A stretch of DNA of 64,000 nt. It comes from Desulfolinea sp964487745 (lineage in GTDB: Bacteria; Chloroflexota; Anaerolineae; Anaerolineales; Villigracilaceae). The stretch covers positions 74,116 to 138,115 of the forward strand of contig CAZASG010000004.1 in the NCBI GenBank assembly GCA_964487745.1, given 5' to 3'. Of this stretch, positions 57,561-64,000 are shown piece by piece (within the stretch, counting starts at the first letter, position 1; the number at the start of each line of letters is the position of its first letter). The notes under the pieces were generated by a model. That model had not been told where the DNA came from. It did no database searches and saw nothing but the letters and a program-made list of their open reading frames with translations. A program made the translations under genes and the position numbers.

Positions 57561-60020
57561 ATGAATCAAAACGACTGGTTTGAAGACGAAGAATTTGGGG
57601 TTTCGCTTTCGCAGCGAACCGAGGAGCTTTACCGCACGCGCAATCACGATGTGGATGATGAAGGGCTGATCGAAGCTTGGGCTGTGCCCCTGCGTGATCT
57701 GGTCATCTTCCCGCGTATGATCTCGCCGATCTTTGTTGGGCGGGAGACTTCACTGCTTGCCATTCAGGAAGCTCAGCATAATGACCAGACCGTGATCGGG
57801 CTGACCCAGCGGGATGCTGAAGAAGATGCACCTGGGACGAATGATTTTCTGCCCATCGGCGTCGAGATGGCGGTGGGGCGTTTGCTGACCATGCCCGAAG
57901 GTTCTAGCTCTGCGCTGGTGCAGGGACGGCGGCGTGTTGAGATCGTTGAATTTGTGCAGCTTGAGCCATTTATTCGCGTGCGTGCGCGCCCGATCTTTGA
58001 GCCGAAGGAAGCCGAGCGTGAGATGCAAGCTCTGATGCGCTCCGTGCTGGATAGCTTTGAGCGCTGTGTTCAGCTTGACCGCAGCCTGCCCGAAGAAGCC
58101 CATCTTTATGCGCTGAATATCGGTGAGCCCGGCTGGCTGGCAGATATGATCGCTTCATCTTTGGCGATCTCAGCGCAGGAAAAACAGAAATTGCTCATGC
58201 TGCCCGATCCTGCCATGCGTTTGCAGCAACTTAATCTTTTACTCGCCCAGCAGGTGGATGTGCTCGAGCTTGAGAATAAGATCCACTCACAGGTGCAATC
58301 CGAAATGGATCGTAGCCAGCGTGAATTCTACCTGCGTGAGCAGATGAAAGCCATCCAGAGTGAATTGGGCGAAGGCGATCTTTGGGCACGTGATATCGCC
58401 GAGATCCGTCAGAAGATCGATGCGGCCTCTTTGCCCAAGGCAGCGAAAGATACCGCACTCAAGGAATTAGAGCGGCTGATGCAGCTCCCGCCAATGGCAC
58501 CCGAAGTCGGCATCATCCGTGCCTATCTGGATTGGATCGTGGAACTGCCCTGGAAGAAAGCCACGCGCGATAAATTGGATGTGAAATACGCTGCCGAAAT
58601 TCTGGATCGTGATCATTATGGTTTGAAAAAGATCAAGGATCGCATTCTTGAATATATCGCGGTGCGCAGCCTGAAACCCAAAAAGGAACGTCAGCCGATC
58701 CTCTGCTTTGTCGGCGCGCCCGGAACGGGGAAAACCTCCCTCGGGCGTTCCATTGCCGAAGCGCTCGGACGTGAGTTTGTTCGCGTTTCTTTGGGCGGGG
58801 TGCGCGATGTGAGCGAGATACGTGGTCACCGCCGCACCTACATCGGGGCATTACCCGGACGCATCCTCCAGACGATGAAACGCGCGGGCAAGGTCAATCC
58901 GCTTTTCATGCTGGACGAGATTGACAAACTCGGCTCCGATTTTCGGGGTGATCCCTCCTCTGCGTTGCTCGAAGTACTTGACCCTGAACAAAATAACGCT
59001 TTCAGCGATCATTACCTTGAGATCGACTATGATCTTTCAAAGGTCATGTTCATCACCACTGCTAATTCTCTACACGATATTCCCGAAGCCCTGCTCGATC
59101 GCATGGAAGTGATCGAATTTCATGGCTATATTGAAGAAGAGAAGCTCGCCATTGCCGAGCAATATCTCATCCCACGTCAACTCGCGGAGAGTGGTATCGA
59201 CGATTTTGGCTTGCATTTCTCGCCGAAAGCCCTGCAGAGCATTATCCGTGAATATACCTATGAAGCAGGCGTTCGTAATCTCGAACGCGAGATTGGACGC
59301 GTTTGTCGAAAAGTCGCTCGCCTTAAAGCCGAAGGGAAGCGTTTTCCGCAACAGATCACGACCCGCGCCATAGAGAAATTCCTCGGCCCACCGCAGTATT
59401 TCCAGGCACAAGCCGAAGAGCAGGACGAAGTTGGTGTTGCGACTGGCTTGGCATGGACGATGAACGGTGGCGAGATCATGTCCATCGAAGTGGCTGTTCT
59501 CGAGGGGAAGGGCAATGTCCAGATCACGGGGCGTGTCGGTGATGTGATGCAGGAATCCGCTCAGGCGGGGATGACCTACATAAAATCCCGCGCGGCGCAA
59601 TTCGATATTCCCCTAGAAGTTTTCGACCGTATGGATATTCACCTGCATCTGCCCGAAGGCTCAATCCCGAAGGATGGTCCCAGTGCGGGCATCACGCTGA
59701 CGGTAGCGTTGCTCTCGGCGTTATCGGGGCATCCCGTTTACCGGGATGTGGCGATGACAGGCGAGATCACGTTGAGGGGACGTGTGCTTCCGGTCGGTGG
59801 GGTGCGGGATAAAGTTCTCGCCGCGCATCGTGCCGGGATGAAGGTTGTCCTGCTACCGGAGAAAAATATCAAAGATCTGCACGAATTGCCGAAAGCTGCC
59901 CGCGCGGATTTGAAGCTGGTGCCGGTAAAACATATGGATCAGGTCCTGGAGATCGCCATTGCTCCCGAACGAACACTGGAGCCACCGCGCCCAACCATTA
60001 AAGAAGAAGATGAAGAGTAG
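57561..60020 (+). CDS. lon: ATP-dependent Lon protease
   Basis: An 819-residue AAA+ serine protease that degrades misfolded and regulatory proteins. It has an N-terminal LON substrate domain (about residues 35-240, beginning AVPLRDLVIFPRMISPIFVG), Walker A GAPGTGKTSLG (about 384), Walker B PLFMLDEID (about 448), the sensor region, and the protease domain with the Ser in PKDGPSAGITLTVALL (Ser about 710) and Lys near RDKVLAAHRAG (about 753). AAGGAAATCC precedes the ATG. Length is close to typical LonA. No heat-shock operator was recognised upstream. Confidence 0.97.
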   Translation: MNQNDWFEDEEFGVSLSQRTEELYRTRNHDVDDEGLIEAWAVPLRDLVIFPRMISPIFVGRETSLLAIQEAQHNDQTVIGLTQRDAEEDAPGTNDFLPIGVEMAVGRLLTMPEGSSSALVQGRRRVEIVEFVQLEPFIRVRARPIFEPKEAEREMQALMRSVLDSFERCVQLDRSLPEEAHLYALNIGEPGWLADMIASSLAISAQEKQKLLMLPDPAMRLQQLNLLLAQQVDVLELENKIHSQVQSEMDRSQREFYLREQMKAIQSELGEGDLWARDIAEIRQKIDAASLPKAAKDTALKELERLMQLPPMAPEVGIIRAYLDWIVELPWKKATRDKLDVKYAAEILDRDHYGLKKIKDRILEYIAVRSLKPKKERQPILCFVGAPGTGKTSLGRSIAEALGREFVRVSLGGVRDVSEIRGHRRTYIGALPGRILQTMKRAGKVNPLFMLDEIDKLGSDFRGDPSSALLEVLDPEQNNAFSDHYLEIDYDLSKVMFITTANSLHDIPEALLDRMEVIEFHGYIEEEKLAIAEQYLIPRQLAESGIDDFGLHFSPKALQSIIREYTYEAGVRNLEREIGRVCRKVARLKAEGKRFPQQITTRAIEKFLGPPQYFQAQAEEQDEVGVATGLAWTMNGGEIMSIEVAVLEGKGNVQITGRVGDVMQESAQAGMTYIKSRAAQFDIPLEVFDRMDIHLHLPEGSIPKDGPSAGITLTVALLSALSGHPVYRDVAMTGEITLRGRVLPVGGVRDKVLAAHRAGMKVVLLPEKNIKDLHELPKAARADLKLVPVKHMDQVLEIAIAPERTLEPPRPTIKEEDEE

Positions 60021-60091
60021 CGAGAAAAAACCCCGCTGCATGATATTATTTAACAGTGCTGCATCTCTAAAGAATACGAAAGGATAAGCCC

Positions 60092-60898
60092 ATGCCCCGC
60101 TCGCTAAAAGGTAAGGTCGTTCTCATTACTGGCGCCTCCTCTGGTTTTGGCGCGCACGCTGCTCATCTTTTTGCTCGTGAAGGGGCAAAAGTGATTCTCG
60201 CAGCCCGCAGACTTGACCGCCTGCAAAAGTTAGTGGATGAAATTCAGGATGCCGGTAGCGAAGCGCTTGCTGTGCCTGTGGATGTTTCCAACGATGCTGA
60301 GATCAACTTGATGGTCGATACGATCATCGACCTCTATGGGCGTATTGATATTCTTTTCAACAATGCTGGGTTTGGGCGTCTCGATTGGCTCGAAAACCTG
60401 GATAACGGGCGCGATATTCAAACCCAGATAGATGTCAACCTGACGGGGCTGATCCAGGTCACGCGCACTGTGTTGCCCCATATGCTCAAGGCGGGCGAGG
60501 GGCATATCATCAATATGTCCTCGATCGCAGGTTGGACAGCACCTCCCCTTTACAGTGTTTATTCTGCCACAAAATTCGGGGTGCGCGGTTTCACCAATGC
60601 CCTGCGTCGTGAGGTGTGGCATTTGGGTGTTGATGTCTCAGGTGTTTATCCTGGCCCTGCAAAAACCGAGTTTGGACAGCATACGGGCGATAACGTCATC
60701 AAAAAGAATCTCAGCACCCCGGCTTGGATGCGGATGACCTCCGAATTTGTGGCTAAAAAGGTTGTGCAACTTGCTAAGAGACCGCGTCGTGCACTCATTT
60801 TGCCGTGGTGGTTTGCCATCATCATTTGGTTTGATAACCACTTTCCCGCCATTTCCGATTTTTTCCAGATCCAGTTTGCCAAAAAATATCATCAATAA
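60092..60898 (+). CDS. Short-chain dehydrogenase/reductase
   Basis: A 268-residue classical SDR with all active-site parts: GASSGFGAHAAHLFAREGAK (about residues 14-33), NNAGFG (about 90), a Ser in INMSSIAGWTA (about 143) and YSATKFGVRGF (about 157, Tyr and Lys). AARRLDRL after the second strand suggests NADP preference. Substrate unknown. AAAGGATAAG precedes the ATG. It ends 18 bases before the M24 peptidase start. Confidence 0.93.
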   Translation: MPRSLKGKVVLITGASSGFGAHAAHLFAREGAKVILAARRLDRLQKLVDEIQDAGSEALAVPVDVSNDAEINLMVDTIIDLYGRIDILFNNAGFGRLDWLENLDNGRDIQTQIDVNLTGLIQVTRTVLPHMLKAGEGHIINMSSIAGWTAPPLYSVYSATKFGVRGFTNALRREVWHLGVDVSGVYPGPAKTEFGQHTGDNVIKKNLSTPAWMRMTSEFVAKKVVQLAKRPRRALILPWWFAIIIWFDNHFPAISDFFQIQFAKKYHQ

Positions 60899-60916
60899 TT
60901 TAGGATGGATGACTCG

Positions 60917-62023
60917 ATGAACCCTTCCCGTTTAGAAAAATTGACCGCTGCTCTTAAAACCTCCTCACTGGATGCACTCGTACTCAACCCCAGCCCGAGC
61001 TTGCTCTATGCAACCGGACTTCATTTTCACCTGATGGAGCGGCCCGTTATAGGCATCTTCAACGCGGATGGACGTGTTGGCATTGTTTTGCCCGAATTGG
61101 AAACCGCCAAACTAAATGATCTGCCGTTTGTGGTCGAGGCTTTCCCCTATGGCGAAAACCCTGCCACCTGGACGGATGTCTTTCGCAAGGCGCTCAGCGC
61201 CCTCGACCTGGATGATAAAAAGATCGGTGTAGAGCCCCTTGCCATGCGCATCGTCGAATATCGTTATCTCCAGGCAGCTGCACCAAAATCGACTTTCCCC
61301 GATGCGACCGAAACCATCGCCTCCCTGCGCATCCGCAAAGACAAGAATGAGATCGCTGCGATGCGCAAAGCCGCCGAGATCGCTCAGAATGCCCTCGAAG
61401 CAACCCTGCCGATGATCAAGATCGGTGTCAGCGAAAAAGAGATCGCCTCCGAGTTGGTGATGCAATTACTCAAACATGGTTCCCATTCTCCGTTGCCTTT
61501 CCAGCCGATCGTTTCCGGTGGGCCCAATTCTGCCAACCCGCATGCTTCACCGAGCGAGCGCAAATTGCAGGAAGGCGATCTACTCGTTATTGATTGGGGT
61601 GCAAATCATAACGATTATGTTTCCGATATTACGCGTACCTTTGCCGTCGGCGAGATCGACGATGAATATCGCAATATCCATGAGATCGTGCAGGCTGCGA
61701 ACGCTGCGGGGCGTGCTGCCGCGAAACCCGGCCTTCCCGCCAGTGTGGTGGACATCGCCGCCCGCCAAATCATCGACGATGCCGGTTATGGCGAATACTT
61801 CACCCATCGCACGGGACACGGTCTTGGCATGGAAGGACACGAAGCGCCCTACATGCGCGCCGATAACGAACGTATCCTTGAAGAAGGGATGGCATTTACC
61901 GTTGAGCCGGGCATTTACTTGCCTAATCGCAACGGCGTCCGTGTGGAGGATGATATGGTCATCACCGCTGACGGGGCAGAGAGCCTGACAACCCTTCCGC
62001 GCGAGATACGGGTGTTGGGGTAA
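60917..62023 (+). CDS. Xaa-Pro aminopeptidase-like M24 metallopeptidase
   Basis: A 368-residue M24-family peptidase that removes N-terminal residues before proline. It has an N-terminal creatinase-like domain (about 1-125) and a pita-bread catalytic domain with all metal ligands: two Asp in VIDWGANHNDYVSDITRTF (about 225), His in HRTGHGLGMEGHEA (about 302), Glu in FTVEPGIYLPN (about 334) and Glu in VRVEDDMVIT (about 348). The start at 60917 is preferred because AGGATGG is well placed before it; an in-frame ATG also exists at 60905. Confidence 0.93.
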   Translation: MNPSRLEKLTAALKTSSLDALVLNPSPSLLYATGLHFHLMERPVIGIFNADGRVGIVLPELETAKLNDLPFVVEAFPYGENPATWTDVFRKALSALDLDDKKIGVEPLAMRIVEYRYLQAAAPKSTFPDATETIASLRIRKDKNEIAAMRKAAEIAQNALEATLPMIKIGVSEKEIASELVMQLLKHGSHSPLPFQPIVSGGPNSANPHASPSERKLQEGDLLVIDWGANHNDYVSDITRTFAVGEIDDEYRNIHEIVQAANAAGRAAAKPGLPASVVDIAARQIIDDAGYGEYFTHRTGHGLGMEGHEAPYMRADNERILEEGMAFTVEPGIYLPNRNGVRVEDDMVITADGAESLTTLPREIRVLG

Positions 62024-62031
62024 ATTTATCC

Positions 62032-62060
62032 GTAGGGGCGAGTCTCAGACTCGCCCCTAC
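62032..62060. repeat. Intergenic palindrome, GTAGGGG family (copy 3)
   Basis: A perfect 29-bp palindrome with 14-base arms GTAGGGGCGAGTCT and AGACTCGCCCCTAC around a single C, directly after the M24 gene and 11 bases before the next gene. Confidence 0.8.
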
Positions 62061-62071
62061 TACAGAAAATT

Positions 62072-62803
62072 ATGGCAACCTGGATCGTTCATCTCCGCCT
62101 TGCTGAAAACGTGCTTGAACTCATCCCCGATCTTGATGCGGGGCAATTTGCCATTGGCAATATTGCGCCAGATTCCGGCATCCCCGATGAGAATTGGGAG
62201 AATTTCGATCCGCCCTCCATTATGACCCATTTTCTCAGCCCGGAAAAGGATTGGATCGGTAGCGCGGATATTGATTTCTATCAACAACATCTTTCAGGGG
62301 TTGATATTTCAGAGAGAGAACGGTTTTCTTTCCGCTTGGGCTACTTCTTCCATTTAATCACTGACAATCTTTGGCGTACGCATATTTACCGCCCCACACA
62401 GGAGCGTTTTGCCGAAGATTTTTCTGCTGACCCCAAATTCATCTCGAAGGTGAAAAAAGATTGGTACGGTCTAGACTTGGCTTACGTCCGTGATCACCCT
62501 GAATGTATCTTTTGGCGTATATTTTTAGATGCAGAACCCGATGCCTGTGATCTTAACTTTTTACCTATAAAAGCTGTTAGGCAGCAATTGGAATATATCA
62601 AGAATTTCTATTCTGAGTATGAAAAAGAGATTGAAGAATTCTATTTCCCTCCCTACGTTTACCTTACTCAGAATGAAGTTGATGATTTTGTTGGGGAAAC
62701 CACACAGCGACTTCATCGCATCTATCAGGCGATCTGGGTGGATCCTGTGTCCGTTCCTGATAAGAAATCTTTTCTTTCCACAATTCGCCGAGTAATCTTA
62801 TGA
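62072..62803 (+). CDS. Zinc-dependent phospholipase C-like protein
   Basis: A 243-residue soluble protein resembling the zinc-dependent phospholipase C/S1-P1-like family often seen in Firmicutes and Chloroflexota. WIVHLRLAENVLELIPDLDA, QFAIGNIAPDSGIPDENWEN and SFRLGYFFHLITDNLWRTHI supply the usual helix-borne His and Asp ligands. No signal peptide is present, which is unlike secreted phospholipases. The stop overlaps the next start by 4 bases (ATGA), coupling it to the esterase. Confidence 0.72.
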   Translation: MATWIVHLRLAENVLELIPDLDAGQFAIGNIAPDSGIPDENWENFDPPSIMTHFLSPEKDWIGSADIDFYQQHLSGVDISERERFSFRLGYFFHLITDNLWRTHIYRPTQERFAEDFSADPKFISKVKKDWYGLDLAYVRDHPECIFWRIFLDAEPDACDLNFLPIKAVRQQLEYIKNFYSEYEKEIEEFYFPPYVYLTQNEVDDFVGETTQRLHRIYQAIWVDPVSVPDKKSFLSTIRRVIL

Positions 62804-63561
62804 TCCTTTCAACCGCAGAACCCTTTTTCTTCCCCGGTAACAAGATCGGTTGTCTTCTCACGCACGGCTTTACTGGATCGCCCAAAGAAATGCGCTGGAT
62901 GGGCGAATATCTCGCCGAGCAGGGTTTTACCGTGCTTGGCATCCGCCTGACGGGTCATGCCACAGACCCCGAAGATATGATTCGCTCTCGGCATATTGAT
63001 TGGATGCATTCTGTTGAAGATGGCTACCACCTCCTTAAAGGAACAGTTGATCGGGTTGTGCTTGTGGGCTTGTCGATGGGTGGCGTACTCTCTCTTTTGA
63101 TGGCAAGCAAGCTGGAGGTCGCGGGTGTTCTCGCCATGTCTGCCCCTTATGAGTTGACCGATCCCCGCATCCGATATGCAAGGGTCATGTCGAATTTTAT
63201 AAAATATATGCCAAAGTCAAAGGAGCCCGGTTCAAATTGGGTGGACAAGGATGCCTGGCGTGAACAGGTTTCATACCCTCAAAATCCGCTTCGTTCGGTC
63301 GCGGAGTTGGATTTGCTGCTGGCAAAAATGCGTGCTGCGCTCCCCAAACTGGATCTGCCCACCTTGCTCATCCACTCGCGTAACGACAATTATGTTCTTC
63401 CCTTCAACATGGAGAAAATCTACGCTGACCTGACAATGGATGATAAGGAAATGATGTGGGTCACCGAAAGCGGACACGTCATTCCACGTGAGCCAGCCAA
63501 AGCCGAAGTTTTCCCGAAAGCTGCTGAATTTGTTCGCCGCGTGACTGCTCTTCTTTCCTGA
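62800..63561 (+). CDS. Carboxylesterase/monoacylglycerol lipase-like hydrolase (Est30 type)
   Basis: A 253-residue alpha/beta hydrolase. It has the oxyanion loop LLTHGFTGSPKEMRWMGEYL (about residues 19-38), the nucleophile elbow VVLVGLSMGGVLSLL (Ser about 92), the acid in HSRNDNYVLP (about 197) and the His in ESGHVIPREP (about 226), so it should be active. It matches the Est30/thermostable carboxylesterase type with a small cap. It is coupled to the phospholipase-like gene by a 4-base overlap, suggesting joint lipid turnover. Confidence 0.9.
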   Translation: MILSTAEPFFFPGNKIGCLLTHGFTGSPKEMRWMGEYLAEQGFTVLGIRLTGHATDPEDMIRSRHIDWMHSVEDGYHLLKGTVDRVVLVGLSMGGVLSLLMASKLEVAGVLAMSAPYELTDPRIRYARVMSNFIKYMPKSKEPGSNWVDKDAWREQVSYPQNPLRSVAELDLLLAKMRAALPKLDLPTLLIHSRNDNYVLPFNMEKIYADLTMDDKEMMWVTESGHVIPREPAKAEVFPKAAEFVRRVTALLS

Positions 63562-63571
63562 TTTTTTATTT

Positions 63572-64000
63572 ATGAACCGAGCCCTCTTGCGTCTTGCCAT
63601 TGCTCTTTTTATTTGGGGCATTGGCGAAGGCACTTTTTTTTATTTTCAACCCCTCTATCTTGCCGAACTTGGCGCAGACCCTTTTATGATCGGCAAAATT
63701 TTGGGCGGTGTTGGTATAGCGATGACCATTGTTCATATCCCTGCCGGTTATCTGGCGGATAAAGTTGGACGCCTGCCGCTCCTGCGTATTTCGTGGACTT
63801 TTGGCTTGGTTTCAGCTGTAGCAATGGCTGCTGCTAAAACCTTGTCGCTCTTTACTATAGGACTTATCTTATACAGTCTGACCACCTTTGTTGTCTCCCC
63901 GCTCAATAGCTACGTCACTGCCGCGCGTGGCAAATGGACGGTCGAGCGCGCGCTTACGCTCATTTCTGCCACCTTTAGCGCGGGGATGGTCTCCGGACCA
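63572..64000 (+). CDS. Major facilitator superfamily transporter (partial)
   Basis: The first 143 residues of a membrane transporter that runs off the right edge. Four to five helices are visible, with the MFS loop signature GYLADKVGRLPLLR (about residues 64-77) between helices 2 and 3. The ATG at 63572 is 10 bases after the esterase stop. Substrate cannot be told from this part. Confidence 0.85.
   Translation, partial: MNRALLRLAIALFIWGIGEGTFFYFQPLYLAELGADPFMIGKILGGVGIAMTIVHIPAGYLADKVGRLPLLRISWTFGLVSAVAMAAAKTLSLFTIGLILYSLTTFVVSPLNSYVTAARGKWTVERALTLISATFSAGMVSGP

Noticed and set aside
1..64000. CRISPR array, rRNA operon, insertion sequence with transposase, prophage or replication origin
   Set aside because: No regularly spaced repeats, rRNA sequence, transposase motifs, phage structural genes or DnaA-box clusters were seen. 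The only recombination gene is the integrase fragment at 29468-29827.

Overview
The window looks like chromosomal DNA of an Anaerolineae-type bacterium (phylum Chloroflexota). This is an inference from gene style: secreted PPC/dockerin proteins, Thr-Pro-rich linkers (PTPTPTLTPT), very long multi-GAF kinases, a divergent MetA, NfeD, YccF and a CopD-like protein. No rRNA is present. Most of the window is housekeeping or signalling sequence. Three accessory patches stand out: the secreted cohesin/dockerin cluster (11.5-15.3 kb), a HEPN/MNT toxin-antitoxin cassette at the lipA 3' end (22.4-23.3 kb), and an AT-rich island next to tRNA genes that ends in an integrase remnant (27.9-29.8 kb).

Layout. 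1-3.6 kb: a minus-strand ABC export operon (TetR regulator, two FtsX-like permeases, ATPase) with tandem palindromic operators on its promoter. 3.7-6.2 kb: an apparently unannotated sRNA gene with a near-consensus promoter and intrinsic terminator, tRNA-Ser(GGA), suhB plus a response regulator, and two tRNA-Ala genes each with its own promoter. 6.25-9.2 kb: a T-box leader, a Leu-rich leader peptide and leuS. 9.2-11.4 kb: a methyltransferase gene interrupted by two in-frame UGA codons, and a DUF2235 hydrolase. 11.5-15.3 kb: two secreted dockerin proteins flanking a membrane-anchored cohesin-like protein. 15.4-27.5 kb, mostly minus strand: alpha/beta hydrolase, metY and metA, DUF1304, a GAF/HD-GYP protein, GNAT, Nudix, HEPN/MNT, lipA, nfeD, an aminotransferase, and a plus-strand ICMT-like enzyme. 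27.7-29.8 kb: tRNA-Gly, tRNA-Ile2 and the AT-rich island. 29.8-33 kb: a response regulator, azlCD, yccF and a CTP-dependent lipid-kinase-like protein.

33.1-44.1 kb is one long plus-strand cluster with very short gaps: a hexapeptide-repeat protein, an acyl-ACP-reductase-like enzyme, a REC/degenerate-GGDEF protein, a 2147-residue kinase with about nine GAF domains, a CheY-like receiver, and an alpha/beta-hydrolase fold that lacks its nucleophile serine. 44-49.5 kb: tRNA-Met, rplI (acidic tail), rodZ (duplicated HTH), rimO and a bisphosphate nucleotidase. 49.5-56 kb, minus strand: a STAS-like protein, a CopD-like protein, a TPR protein, murJ, a zinc ribbon, an SDR-like protein, DUF503 and a TIR/beta-helix protein. 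56-64 kb, plus strand: folC, lon, an SDR, an M24 peptidase, a phospholipase-C-like protein, an esterase and a partial MFS transporter.

Short palindromic repeats of several families sit between genes. At least five genes appear to be transcribed leaderless, with a -10 box 6-7 bases before the ATG. All functional calls come from reading motifs by eye; no database search was made.
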